Shown here: piece by piece, positions 36,666-45,697 of the stretch
Layout of the letters: each line of letters opens with the position of its first letter
Numbering within the stretch: position 1 is the stretch's first letter
Source: Paractinoplanes durhamensis
GTDB lineage: Bacteria; Actinomycetota; Actinomycetes; Mycobacteriales; Micromonosporaceae
DNA: 64,000 bases
Direction of reading: 5' to 3'
Assembly (NCBI RefSeq): GCF_016862175.1
Contig: NZ_BOML01000021.1
Coordinates: forward strand, 124,001 to 188,000
Notes under the pieces: model-generated
Databases searched by the model: none
What the model was told of the DNA's origin: nothing
Seen by the model: the letters and a program-made list of their open reading frames with translations, nothing else
Made by a program: the position numbers and the translations under genes

Positions 36666-37331
36666 ATGCACATGCCGCATCGCGCCCGGACCGCGCTCAT
36701 CTGGTTCGCCGTAGCGGCCGCGGCCGTACCGCTGCTGTGGCTCTTCATCTCCTCGGCCGGCAGCCGCGAGTTCGTCGATCCGACCGGCGACGCCCGCCGC
36801 ACCCTGAACGCCGCCGCCCTGGTGGCGTTCGTCTGGGCGGGCGTCGCCGGCACGCTGCTGCGCCGCCCGGCCGTCGCGCTGTCCGCGGCGGTCGCCGGCG
36901 GCGCGGCCCTGCTCGCGACGACGGCGACGGTGCTGGCGGCCGTCAATCACGCCGCCGACTTCGCGGTGCAGGCGTGGGGCATCGCGCTGCGCGGCGTGGC
37001 GCTCACCCTGCCGGGCGCCGCCATCGGGTACGCGGTCGCCGCCGTCACCCGCCGCCTCACCCCGCACGTGGACCGCCCGCCGACCGGCTGGGTGTTCGGG
37101 TCGGCGGCCCTGCTGTTCATGGCGGTGGACGCGCTCGGCCTGGTCGCCCAACCGGCCCACCGGCTGCTGACCGGCCCGCTGTTCGGCTGGCTCGCCGGCG
37201 ATCACGGGCAGGGCGGCCCGGCGGTCCTGTTGGCCCTGGTGGTGGTGCCCGCGGCGATCGCGCTGCTGGCCGGCCGGTTCACCCCAGGCGGTACGGCCGG
37301 GCGAACTTCGAGCGGTACGCCGACGCACTGA
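36666..37331 (+). CDS. Hypothetical membrane protein
   Basis: 221 residues from ATG 36666. About six hydrophobic segments, the first directly at the N-terminus; the middle has DPTGDARRTLNAAA as an outside or cytosolic loop. The last ~15 residues (GRTSSGTPTH) overlap the convergent AraC gene by 53 bp. No family recognised. Confidence 0.55.
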   Translation: MHMPHRARTALIWFAVAAAAVPLLWLFISSAGSREFVDPTGDARRTLNAAALVAFVWAGVAGTLLRRPAVALSAAVAGGAALLATTATVLAAVNHAADFAVQAWGIALRGVALTLPGAAIGYAVAAVTRRLTPHVDRPPTGWVFGSAALLFMAVDALGLVAQPAHRLLTGPLFGWLAGDHGQGGPAVLLALVVVPAAIALLAGRFTPGGTAGRTSSGTPTH

Positions 37332-38169
37332 GCCCGAAGTGCGAGCGGAAGCGCCGGGCGAAGTAGTTCGGGTCCGCCCAGCCCACCGATTCGCCGATCG
37401 CGTTGATCGGCCGGTCGCTGTGCAGCAGCTGCTCGGCGGCGAGCTCGACGCGCAGCCGGGACAGGAAGGCCATCGGCGGCAGCCCGGTGGCCAGTTTGAA
37501 CAGCCGCACCAGGTAGCCGGGCGCCAGATGCAGGTCGCCGGCCAGCTCGGTCAGGGTCCACGGGTGGGCCGGGCGGGCCTCCATCCGGCGCATCGCCTCG
37601 ACGACGGACGGGTGGACGCGCTCGGAGACCTGCGCCGCCTCACCGAGGGCGGCCCGGGCGGCATAGCCGAGGGCCAGCGACAGCCGGGCGATGATGTCGG
37701 AGCGGTGCAGCCGCAGCGACCGGGTGGTGAGCTCGCTCATCGCGTCGAGCTCGGCCACGCAGCCGGCCATCTCGTCCGCGGTCAGATGGGTGGTGAGGAC
37801 GCCCCGGCCGTGCCCGGCGTACGGCCCGGTCCACAGCAGGTGCCCGAGCAGCGGGTCCTCCCGGGTCCAGGCGAGCTCACGATGCAGCAGCTCGGCCGAG
37901 AAGCAGCAATTGTGGACGACCAGGCCGGCGCACTCCTCGTAGCCGTGCCACACGCCCGGCCGCAGCAGCACCACGTCGCCGACCTGTAACGGCCGCAGGC
38001 CCGCGTGCGTGCGGTGCGCCCCGGAGCCGGCCACCACCAGCGCCATCTCGACGAAGCTGTGGGTGTGCGCCTCCATCTCGGTGGCGTGCAGGTGCTGTCC
38101 GGCGTACGCGATCGAGTCGTCCCCGAAATGGACCAGCGTGTAGGTCTGCCGAATGGTCTCCCCGTGCAC
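37279..38169 (-). CDS. AraC-family regulator with cupin sensor domain
   Basis: 296 residues from GTG 38169. The N-terminal cupin contains EAHTHSFVEMALVVAGSGAH and LRPGVWHGYEECAG, with His residues in the metal/ligand positions. The two HTHs are WTLTELAGDLHLAPGYLVRLF and INAIGESVGWADPNYFARRF. Resembles RhaS/RhaR-like sugar regulators. It diverges from the siderophore operon across 117 bp, so control of either side is possible. Confidence 0.88.
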   Translation of the reverse strand: MHGETIRQTYTLVHFGDDSIAYAGQHLHATEMEAHTHSFVEMALVVAGSGAHRTHAGLRPLQVGDVVLLRPGVWHGYEECAGLVVHNCCFSAELLHRELAWTREDPLLGHLLWTGPYAGHGRGVLTTHLTADEMAGCVAELDAMSELTTRSLRLHRSDIIARLSLALGYAARAALGEAAQVSERVHPSVVEAMRRMEARPAHPWTLTELAGDLHLAPGYLVRLFKLATGLPPMAFLSRLRVELAAEQLLHSDRPINAIGESVGWADPNYFARRFRSHFGLSASAYRSKFARPYRLG

Positions 38170-38262
38170 GTCCCGACGCTACTCGCTTGATCAGGATCGA
38201 TGAGGTGGCGGAGAGCACAGGGTCTTCCGGGGCAGATCGCCGCCCGGCGATTGGACACTTAG

Positions 38263-38281
38263 CAAAGTTAGCCTTACCTTA
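38263..38281. promoter_or_regulatory. Iron box (DtxR/IdeR type) upstream of the siderophore importer
   Basis: CAAAGTTAGCCTTACCTTA, 5 nt before the GTG start. It matches the IdeR/DmdR consensus TTAGGTTAGSCTAACCTAA at about 13 of 19 positions, including GTTAG and the ACCT half. Location over the start region fits iron-dependent repression. Confidence 0.65.
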
Positions 38282-38286
38282 CTTGC

Positions 38287-39291
38287 GTGCAGCCCCAGAC
38301 CATCCGGAGACTCGGCGTCTTCGTCGTGGCGGTGGCGGTGCTGGGTGTGGTCGTCGTCCTGAGCCTCATGATCGGGCGGCAGGCGATCTCGCCCGGCGAC
38401 GTCCTCCGCGCGCTGGCCCCCAGCGCCCACGGCGACAACGCCGACATCGTGCGTGGGCTGCGGCTCGAACGTACGGTCATCGGGCTCGTCGCCGGGCTCG
38501 CGCTCGGCGGCGCCGGCGCCCTCATGCAGGCCCTCACCCGCAACCCGCTCGCCGACCCCGGCCTGCTCGGGGTGAACGCGGGCGCGGCCGCCGCGGTCGT
38601 CACCGGGTTCGCGTTCTTCGGCATCTCCAACGGCTTCGCCCAGACCGGCCTCGGCCTCGCCGGGGCCGCGGTCGCGTCGGTCGTGGTCTACCTGCTCGGC
38701 AGCGGGTCACGCTCGGCCGCCACCCCGGCCCGCCTGGCGCTGGCCGGCACCGCCCTGACCGCGGTGCTGTTCTCCTACATCAACGCGGTCGCCATGCGCG
38801 ACCAGGCCAGCTTCGACCAGCTGCGGTTCTGGGTGGTCGGGTCGGTGGTCAACCGCGGCTACGACCGGCTGCTGATCGCCCTGCCGCTGATCGTCATCGG
38901 GATCATCCTGGCGCTGCTGATGACCCCGGCGCTGAACGCGCTCGCGCTCGGCGAGGAGAGCGCCCACGCGCTCGGGCTCAGCGTCGGCCGGGCCCGGGTC
39001 GCCATCGCGGTCGCCATCACCCTGCTGTGCGGGGCCGCGACCGCGGTGGCCGGCCCGATCGTCTTCGTCGGCCTCACCGTGCCGCACGTCGCCCGCATAT
39101 TGTGCGGCGCCGACCAGCGCCGGGTGATCCCGATGTCGATGCTGCTCGCGGCCGGCTTCCTGGTGCTCAGCGACACCCTCGGACGCGTCGTCTCGGGCGG
39201 CGCCGAGGTGCAGGTGGGCATCGTCACCGCCGTACTCGGAGCTCCTGTCTTTATTGCCCTTGTTCGTCGCCGGACGCTGGTTGCGGCATGA
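38287..39291 (+). CDS. Iron-siderophore ABC permease (FecCD family), subunit 1
   Basis: 334 residues from GTG 38287. About ten membrane segments. Family landmarks: RLERTVIGLVAGLALGGAGA, MQALTRNPLADPGLLGVNAGA, and FVGLTVPHVARILCGADQRRVIP near the end. First gene of the permease-permease-ATPase-binding protein operon, under the iron box. Confidence 0.92.
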   Translation: MQPQTIRRLGVFVVAVAVLGVVVVLSLMIGRQAISPGDVLRALAPSAHGDNADIVRGLRLERTVIGLVAGLALGGAGALMQALTRNPLADPGLLGVNAGAAAAVVTGFAFFGISNGFAQTGLGLAGAAVASVVVYLLGSGSRSAATPARLALAGTALTAVLFSYINAVAMRDQASFDQLRFWVVGSVVNRGYDRLLIALPLIVIGIILALLMTPALNALALGEESAHALGLSVGRARVAIAVAITLLCGAATAVAGPIVFVGLTVPHVARILCGADQRRVIPMSMLLAAGFLVLSDTLGRVVSGGAEVQVGIVTAVLGAPVFIALVRRRTLVAA

Positions 39292-39376
39292 CCGCCTGCA
39301 CCGAGCGGCACTCAGCCGCACATGCGGACGGCCTCGCAGGTGAGGGCCAGAAGGGCATGCCTAAGGGGGACACGGC

Positions 39377-40411
39377 ATGATCAGCGTGCCGGTGGTGACG
39401 GCGGGCCCATGGTCGGTGCGGCTGCGGCATCGGGCGGTGCTGGTGACCGTTCTTCTGCTGCTCGCGGTGGCCGCGCTGATCGTCGTGTCGCTCGCGGCCG
39501 GCGCCAACTCGTTCCCGATCCCGCGGGTGATCGACGCGATCCTGGGCAACGGCAGCCCGGCCGAGAAACTCATCGTCGCCGAGCTGCGGCTGCCCCGCGC
39601 GGTCACCGCCGCCCTGGTCGGCATGGCGCTCGGCATCTCCGGCGCGATCTTCCAGTCGCTGACCCGCAACCCGCTCGGCAGCCCCGACGTCGTCGGCTTC
39701 ACCACCGGCGCCTCGACCGGCGCGCTGGTCGTGCTGCTCATGCTGCACGGCGGTCTCGCGCTCACCTCGTTCGGCGCGGTGGCCGGCGGCGCGATCACCG
39801 CCGCCGCGGTCCTGCTGCTCTCCGCCCGGCACGGGGTGGCGCCGCTGCGGCTCGTGCTGGTCGGCATCGGCGCTGCCGCCATGCTCAACGCGCTCAACTC
39901 GCTGCTCATCGTGCGGGCCCAGGTGTACGACGCGCAGAGCGCCTCGGTGTGGCTGGTCGGCAACGTGGTCGGCCGCGACTGGTCGGACGTGCGGCTGATC
40001 GGCGGCATCCTGATCGTCGGCCTGGTGGCCTGCATCGCGCTGTGGCGGCCGCTGACGCTGAGCGAGTTCTCCGACGAGCGGTCGACGAGCCTCGGCCTGG
40101 CGGTCGGGCGGACCCGGCTGATCGCGGTGGCCATCGGCGTCCTGCTCGCCTCGGGCGCGGTCGCGGTGGCCGGCCCGATCCAGTTCATCGCGCTCACCGC
40201 GCCGCAGGTGGCCCGGCGGCTGACCGGCTCCGAGGGCGCCAACCTGACCGCCTCCGGACTGACCGGCGCCGTCCTGCTCCTGATCGCCGACCTGGCCGCC
40301 CGGGAGGCGTTCCAGCCCCGGCAACTGCCGGTCGGCGTGCTCACCGGCATCGTCGGCGGCGCCTATCTGGCGTGGTTGCTGGGTCGCGAATGGCGGAAAG
40401 GACGCGCATGA
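39377..40411 (+). CDS. Iron-siderophore ABC permease (FecCD family), subunit 2
   Basis: 344 residues from ATG 39377. Same family landmarks as its neighbour: RLPRAVTAALVGMALGISGA, FQSLTRNPLGSPDVVGFTTGA, FIALTAPQVARRLTG. 85 bp separate it from the first permease, unusual in an otherwise overlapping operon. Stop overlaps the ATPase start. Confidence 0.92.
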   Translation: MISVPVVTAGPWSVRLRHRAVLVTVLLLLAVAALIVVSLAAGANSFPIPRVIDAILGNGSPAEKLIVAELRLPRAVTAALVGMALGISGAIFQSLTRNPLGSPDVVGFTTGASTGALVVLLMLHGGLALTSFGAVAGGAITAAAVLLLSARHGVAPLRLVLVGIGAAAMLNALNSLLIVRAQVYDAQSASVWLVGNVVGRDWSDVRLIGGILIVGLVACIALWRPLTLSEFSDERSTSLGLAVGRTRLIAVAIGVLLASGAVAVAGPIQFIALTAPQVARRLTGSEGANLTASGLTGAVLLLIADLAAREAFQPRQLPVGVLTGIVGGAYLAWLLGREWRKGRA

Positions 40412-41211
40412 CGCAGCGTTTGGAGACCGAGCACATCGCGCTCGGATACGACAGCCGAAAGATCGTGCACGACCTGACCCTGGCGATCCCGGACGGCTCG
40501 TTCACCGCCATCGTCGGCGCCAACGGCAGCGGCAAGTCGACGCTGCTGCGCGGCCTGGCCCGGCTGCTCAAGCCGTCGGCCGGCACCGTCCTGCTCGACG
40601 GCAAGGCGATCCACGACTACCCGGCCAAGGAGGTCGCCCGGCGGCTCGGGCTGCTTCCGCAGTCGCAGACCGCGCCCGAGGCGATCAGCGTCACCGACCT
40701 GGTGGCCCGCGGCCGCTACCCGCACCAGTCGCTGCTGCGCCAGTGGTCGCCGGCCGATCAGGAGGCGGTGACCACCGCGCTCAAGCTCACCGGCACCGAC
40801 GACCTGGCCACCCGCTCGTTCGACGAGCTGTCCGGCGGTCAGCGGCAGCGGGTCTGGCTGGCGATGGCCCTCGCCCAGGAGACCGACATCCTGCTGCTCG
40901 ACGAGCCGACCACCTATCTGGACATCGCGCACCAGATCGAGGTGCTCGACCTGTGTGCGCGGCTGCGCGCCGAGCGCGGATCGACCCTGGTCGCCGTGCT
41001 GCACGACCTCAACCTGGCGGCCCGCTACGCCACCCACCTGGTGGCGATGAAGGACGGCGCGATCGTCGCCGAGGGCGAACCCGGCGTGATCATCACCGCC
41101 GAACTGATCGAGGACGTCTTCGGACTGCCCTGCCGCATCATCACCGACCCCGAGTCGAACACCCCCCTGGTAATCCCGCGGCACCACCCTGAGAGGAACC
41201 CCGTACCGTGA
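40408..41211 (+). CDS. Iron-siderophore ABC ATPase (FepC type)
   Basis: 267 residues. Walker A GANGSGKST, Q-loop LLPQSQ, signature LSGGQRQRVW, Walker B ILLLDEPTTYLDI and H-loop VLHDLNLA; the DEPTTYLD string is characteristic of siderophore/B12 importers. Drives both permeases. ATGA and GTGA overlaps bind it to its neighbours. Confidence 0.94.
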   Translation: MTQRLETEHIALGYDSRKIVHDLTLAIPDGSFTAIVGANGSGKSTLLRGLARLLKPSAGTVLLDGKAIHDYPAKEVARRLGLLPQSQTAPEAISVTDLVARGRYPHQSLLRQWSPADQEAVTTALKLTGTDDLATRSFDELSGGQRQRVWLAMALAQETDILLLDEPTTYLDIAHQIEVLDLCARLRAERGSTLVAVLHDLNLAARYATHLVAMKDGAIVAEGEPGVIITAELIEDVFGLPCRIITDPESNTPLVIPRHHPERNPVP

Positions 41212-42218
41212 ACAGCCGATTGACCCGCCTGGCCGGCGCCGCCATGGCGTTGACCGTGTCGCTCGCCCTGACCGCCTGCGGCGGCAGCGACGACTCCGCC
41301 GAGCCCGCCGCCGGCGCGACGGCCTCCGGCCCGTTCGAATACAAGGACGCCCTCGGCAAGGACATCAAGCTCGACAAGACGCCGACCACGGTGGTTGCGC
41401 AGAGCAGCGTCGCCGCGGCTCTGTGGGACGCGGGCTTCCAGGTCAAGGGTGCGTACGGCGAATTGAAGCCGGACGCCGCCGGAAAGCTCAGCTACCAGGC
41501 CGGATCGCTGGACCTGAGCAAGGTCACGGTCATCGGCAGCACCTACGGCGAGTTCGACACCGAGAAGTACGCCCTGATGAACCCGCAGCTTCTGGTCGAC
41601 TACACGTTCGACAACAAGGCGCTCTGGTACGTCCCGGCCGCGCAGTCCGAGAAGATCCTCAGCCTCGCCCCCGGTCTGGCCGTGCCCGGCAACTACAAGA
41701 CCACCGACGAAGCCATCACCACGATGGTCGACCTGGCCGGCAAGCTCGGCGCCGACACCAAGAGCGCCGCGCTGACCACCGCCAAGACCGACTACGAGAC
41801 CGCCCTCACCGCGGTCGGCGAGGCCGCCAAGACCTCCGGCCTGAAGGTCGCCATCATGTCGCCCGGTGCCGACAGCCTCTACGTCGCCGACCCGGTGCAG
41901 CTGCCCGAGGGCAACTCGCTGAAGAACGCGGGCCTCGACATGATCAGCCCGGAGAACCCGAAGAAGGAGGTCTTCGCGCAGTTCAGCTGGGAGAAGGCGA
42001 CCGACTTCAAGGGCGCCGACGTGATCCTGGTCGACGCGCGCACCTACGACGCCGCCAAGGCCGACCTCGCCAAGGTGCCGACCTGGGCGAACCTGCCCGC
42101 GGTCAAGGCCGGCCAGGTCTACCCGTGGTACGCGGCCGCGCCGTACTCGTACCAGGCCTACTCGAAGATCTACAGCGAGCTCGCCGGTCAGCTGAAGACC
42201 GCCAAGAAGCTCGGCTGA
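41208..42218 (+). CDS. Siderophore-binding lipoprotein
   Basis: 336 residues from GTG 41208. Signal peptide ends in lipobox LALTAC, then a Ser/Asp/Ala-rich linker. Type III binding-protein fold (helical backbone) with VVAQSSVAAALWDAG near the start and KAGQVYPWYAAAPYSYQAYSKI near the end. The pocket residues do not reveal which siderophore. Last gene of the importer operon. Confidence 0.88.
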   Translation: MNSRLTRLAGAAMALTVSLALTACGGSDDSAEPAAGATASGPFEYKDALGKDIKLDKTPTTVVAQSSVAAALWDAGFQVKGAYGELKPDAAGKLSYQAGSLDLSKVTVIGSTYGEFDTEKYALMNPQLLVDYTFDNKALWYVPAAQSEKILSLAPGLAVPGNYKTTDEAITTMVDLAGKLGADTKSAALTTAKTDYETALTAVGEAAKTSGLKVAIMSPGADSLYVADPVQLPEGNSLKNAGLDMISPENPKKEVFAQFSWEKATDFKGADVILVDARTYDAAKADLAKVPTWANLPAVKAGQVYPWYAAAPYSYQAYSKIYSELAGQLKTAKKLG

Positions 42219-42220
42219 TC

Positions 42221-43000
42221 TTGCACCCGCTCGGCGAGTCCCGGCTGGTCGACGTCGGCGGCCGCCGCCTGCACCTGCGCATCGCGGGTGCGGGCGGCAC
42301 CACCGTCGTCTTCGAGGCCGGCCTGGGCATGTCGGGCGTGTGCTGGGGCCTGGTGGCTCCGCTTCTGGCCGATGATGCCCGCACGGTTGTCTACGACCGG
42401 GCGGGCATCGCCGCGAGCGACGACGGCCCGTCGCCGCGCACCCTGCCTGCGCTGGCGCAAGACCTCAAAGCCTTGCTGGGTACGCTGCCCGGGCCGTTCG
42501 TACTGGTCGGGCACAGTTGGGGCGGCCCGATCGTCCGGCTGGCCGCTCCGCTGGCTTCCGCGCTCATCCTCGTCGATCCGTCCGACGAGCGCGACGATGA
42601 CTTCTTCACCCCGGCCACCGCCAAGCGGATGGCGGTCGCCGGACCGCTGACCCGCGCCGCGGCCGGGATCGGGATCTATCGGTTCGCGGCGCGGATGGGC
42701 AGCGCCCTGCCGCCCGATCTCCACGCCCAGTTCCGAGCCGAGAACTTCGGCCGTCGTGCCGCCCGGGCCCTGCACGCCGAGATCCGGCACTTCCTGCCCG
42801 GCCTGGCTTTTTTGCGCGCGGACCCGCCCGACCTCAGTGGCCTGCCGGTCACGATCATTTCCGGCTCTTTTGATGCCGCCCATGCCGCGTCCGCCGCCGC
42901 CCTCCCACATGGCCGGCACGTCGTCGCCGCCGGGGCCGGCCACAACGTGATGCTCGACGATCCCGGCCTGGTGGCTTCGGAGATCCGCCGGGCGTTATGA
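42221..43000 (+). CDS. Alpha/beta hydrolase
   Basis: 259 residues if it starts at TTG 42221, two bases after the siderophore-binding gene; no ATG or GTG lies before conserved sequence. Oxyanion region VVFEAGLGMSG, nucleophile elbow VGHSWGGP, acid in IISGSFDAAH, His in GAGHNVMLDDP. Its close spacing to the importer could mean hydrolysis of an imported siderophore, but the sequence is a generic fold-type member. Confidence 0.75.
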   Translation: MHPLGESRLVDVGGRRLHLRIAGAGGTTVVFEAGLGMSGVCWGLVAPLLADDARTVVYDRAGIAASDDGPSPRTLPALAQDLKALLGTLPGPFVLVGHSWGGPIVRLAAPLASALILVDPSDERDDDFFTPATAKRMAVAGPLTRAAAGIGIYRFAARMGSALPPDLHAQFRAENFGRRAARALHAEIRHFLPGLAFLRADPPDLSGLPVTIISGSFDAAHAASAAALPHGRHVVAAGAGHNVMLDDPGLVASEIRRAL

Positions 43001-44205
43001 CCTATCGTCGCCGCATGACGAGGCTTCGCGTCGCGGTCGGCGTCCTCCGGCACAACCTCGGCGGGCTCGGCACGTCCGTACTGGCCCTGCCGATTCTGAT
43101 CGCGGTGTTCCTGGGCCTGCTGCTGACGCCGCTCGGCCGGCGGGCCGTCCGCCGGGTCGCCGACCGGGAGCGGGCCCGGCTGACCCGCTGGGGCCCGCCG
43201 GTGATCGGCCCGCCGCCACTGCCTACGGGCACCCGCGACGCCCTGCGCGACCCGTCCGTCCGCCGCGAGCTGGCCTGGCTGGCCGTGCACGGCACGATCG
43301 GCCTGCTGGTCGGCCTGGCCGGGCTGTCCCTGCCGATCTACGCGATCGAGTACACCACCTTCCCGCTCTGGTTCCGGGCACTCGACCCGTCCCTGGGCGG
43401 CCCCGGCTTCCTCAGCGGCCCGGGCGACGGCCTGACCGGCGCGCTCGAGATCAGCGTGCTCGGCCTGGTCTTCGCGGCCGCCACGATCGGCCTGCTCCCC
43501 GGCATCACCCGGCTGCAGGCCTTCCCCGGCCGGCGCCAGCTCGCCCCGCCGCCCGGCGCCGACCTGTCGCTGCGCGTCGCCGAGCTGACCGCCACGCGCG
43601 CCGCCGCCCTCGACGCGCACGCCACCGAACTGCGCCGCATCGAGCGCTCGCTGCACGACGGCACGCAGAACCGCCTGGTCGCGCTGAACGTGCTGATCGG
43701 CGCGGCCCGGCGCGCCCAGGACCGCAATCCGGCCGCCGTCGCCGAACTCCTCGACCGCGCCCAGGACGCCACCGAACAGGCCCTGGCCGAGCTGCGCGCG
43801 GTCGTCCGCGGGATCCTGCCGCCGGTCCTCGACGACCGCGGCCTTGCCTCGGCCCTGGCCGGCCTCGCCGGCGCCTCCGCCGTGCCGTGCCGGCTCGACG
43901 TCCAACTGCCCGGCCGGTGCGCGGTGTCGGTCGAGGCGACCGTCTACTTCGTGGTGGCCGAAGCCCTGACCAACGTGGCCAAACACAGTGGTGCGTCGGC
44001 CGCCGCCGTCACCGTGCGCCGGGACGGCGAACGCCTGCTGCTCCGGATCACCGACGACGGTCACGGCGGCGCCGGCCTCGACAGCGGCGGCTCCGGGCTC
44101 ACCGGCATCCGCCGGCGCATCGAGGCCTACGATGGCCGTTTCACGCTGACCAGCCCACCCGGTGGGCCGACGACGATGGACGTGGAGCTGCCGTGCGGAT
44201 CGTGA
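42997..44205 (+). CDS. NarL-type sensor histidine kinase
   Basis: 402 residues from ATG 42997 (ATGA overlap); ATG 43015 is also possible. About four membrane segments with a larger outside loop around 115-150. HisKA_3 with His220 in ELRRIERSLHDGTQNRLVAL and HATPase with FVVAEALTNVAKHSGAS. The motif SLHDGTQNRL is typical of kinases next to MacB/FtsX exporters. Confidence 0.9.
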   Translation: MTYRRRMTRLRVAVGVLRHNLGGLGTSVLALPILIAVFLGLLLTPLGRRAVRRVADRERARLTRWGPPVIGPPPLPTGTRDALRDPSVRRELAWLAVHGTIGLLVGLAGLSLPIYAIEYTTFPLWFRALDPSLGGPGFLSGPGDGLTGALEISVLGLVFAAATIGLLPGITRLQAFPGRRQLAPPPGADLSLRVAELTATRAAALDAHATELRRIERSLHDGTQNRLVALNVLIGAARRAQDRNPAAVAELLDRAQDATEQALAELRAVVRGILPPVLDDRGLASALAGLAGASAVPCRLDVQLPGRCAVSVEATVYFVVAEALTNVAKHSGASAAAVTVRRDGERLLLRITDDGHGGAGLDSGGSGLTGIRRRIEAYDGRFTLTSPPGGPTTMDVELPCGS

Positions 44206-44843
44206 TCGCCGAGGACGACGCTCTGCTGCGCGAGGGCCTGGCCCTGCTGCTGCGGGCCGAGGGCCTCGACGTGGTCGCCACCACCGACGCGCCCGCCCCT
44301 TTCCTCGACGCCGTCGAAGAGCACAAGCCCGACATCGCGATCATTGACGTACGCATGCCGCCCACCCACACCGACGAAGGAATCGTGGCCGCCGTCGAGG
44401 CCCGCCGGCGCCGGCCCGGCCTGGCCGTCCTGGTGCTCTCCGCGTACGTCGAGCAGGCGTTCGCGACCGAGCTGCTGGCGCACGGCAGCGCCCGCCTCGG
44501 TTACCTGCTCAAGGAGCGGGTGGGCCGGGTCGAGGAGTTCCTCACCGCGCTGCACCGGGTCGCCGGCGGCGGCACCGCGATCGACCCCGAGGTGATCGGT
44601 CAGCTGCTGGCCCGCACCCGCCCGGACAGCACCCTCGACCGGCTCAGCCCGCGCGAGATCGACGTGCTCGCCCTGATGGCCGAGGGCCTCGGCAACACCG
44701 CGATCGCCGAGAAGCTCTTCGTCACCGAGGGCGCCGTGCAGAAGCACATCCGCCGCATCTTCGCCAAGCTCGACCTCCCGCCGGACGACCGGGCCGACCG
44801 CCGGGTGACCGCGGTGCTGCGGTACCTGGACCTCGGAAGGTAG
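44193..44843 (+). CDS. NarL-type response regulator
   Basis: 216 residues from GTG 44193, overlapping the kinase. Receiver with EDD (7-9), Asp52 in IAIIDVRMPP and Lys in YLLKERVG; LuxR HTH SPREIDVLALMAEGLGNTAIAEKL. The stop codon lies inside the 18-bp palindrome at 44839-44856, the likely binding site for this protein, in front of the ABC exporter. Confidence 0.92.
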   Translation: MRIVIAEDDALLREGLALLLRAEGLDVVATTDAPAPFLDAVEEHKPDIAIIDVRMPPTHTDEGIVAAVEARRRRPGLAVLVLSAYVEQAFATELLAHGSARLGYLLKERVGRVEEFLTALHRVAGGGTAIDPEVIGQLLARTRPDSTLDRLSPREIDVLALMAEGLGNTAIAEKLFVTEGAVQKHIRRIFAKLDLPPDDRADRRVTAVLRYLDLGR

Positions 44844-44856
44844 TGCTGGCACTACC
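44839..44856. promoter_or_regulatory. 18-bp palindrome, candidate operator of the ABC exporter
   Basis: GGTAGTGC-TG-GCACTACC, perfect 8-bp arms. No T-run follows, so a terminator is unlikely. It is 89 bp upstream of the exporter ATPase. Confidence 0.65.
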
Positions 44857-44944
44857 CCTCTTGGCCCGCCTGCGGCATTTTCCGCCCGGGTGTTTTTTAA
44901 AAGAATTCTTCGTGAGACCAGCCGGCACACGGAGAGGCAGACGA

Positions 44945-45697
44945 ATGCCCGCGGTTCGCATCCAAGGACTAACTCGCACCTACCAGGCCGACGGCGAGCC
45001 GGTCCACGCGCTGGCCGGCGTCGACGCCGACTTCCCGCGCGGCACCTTCACCGCGATCATGGGCCCGTCCGGCTCCGGCAAGAGCACCCTGCTGCAGACC
45101 GCGGCCGGGCTCGACCGCCCCACCGCCGGCCACGTCTGGATCGGCGACACCGAGCTGTCCCGCCTCTCCGAGACCAAGCTGACCGAACTGCGCCGCGGCC
45201 GGATCGGCTTCGTCTTCCAGGCCTTCAACCTGATCGGCGCGCTCACCGTCGAGGACAACATCCGCCTGCCGCTGCGACTGGCCGGCACCCGCCCCGACCC
45301 GGCGTGGCTCGCCCAGGTGATCGAGCGGGTCGGCCTCACCAATCGGCTGCGGCACCGCCCGTCCGCCCTCTCCGGCGGCCAGCAGCAGCGGGTCGCGATC
45401 GCCCGGGCCCTGGCGTCCCGCCCCGAGGTCATCTTCTGCGACGAGCCGACCGGCGCCCTCGACACCACCACCGCGGCCGAGGTCCTCGCGCTGCTGCGCG
45501 CGGTCGTCGACGAGCAGGGCCAGACCGTCGTGATGGTCACCCACGACCCGGTCGCCGCGTCCTACGCCGACCGGGTGATCGTCCTGGCCGACGGCCGGAT
45601 CGTGCACGACATGCCACAGCCGGGCGCCGCCCGCATCGCCGAGCACCTGGCCGCCCTCGGCCACCGCCGCGTCGCGACCGAGGGGGCCACCCGATGA
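44945..45697 (+). CDS. MacB/LolD-type ABC exporter ATPase
   Basis: 250 residues from ATG 44945 (GGAGAGG upstream). Walker A GPSGSGKST, Q-loop FVFQAFNLI, signature LSGGQQQR, Walker B VIFCDEPTGALD, H-loop VTHDP. The GALD string after Walker B marks the MacB/LolD/FtsE branch. Works with the FtsX-like permease that overlaps it, probably mechanotransmission-type export or peptide resistance. Confidence 0.94.
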   Translation: MPAVRIQGLTRTYQADGEPVHALAGVDADFPRGTFTAIMGPSGSGKSTLLQTAAGLDRPTAGHVWIGDTELSRLSETKLTELRRGRIGFVFQAFNLIGALTVEDNIRLPLRLAGTRPDPAWLAQVIERVGLTNRLRHRPSALSGGQQQRVAIARALASRPEVIFCDEPTGALDTTTAAEVLALLRAVVDEQGQTVVMVTHDPVAASYADRVIVLADGRIVHDMPQPGAARIAEHLAALGHRRVATEGATR

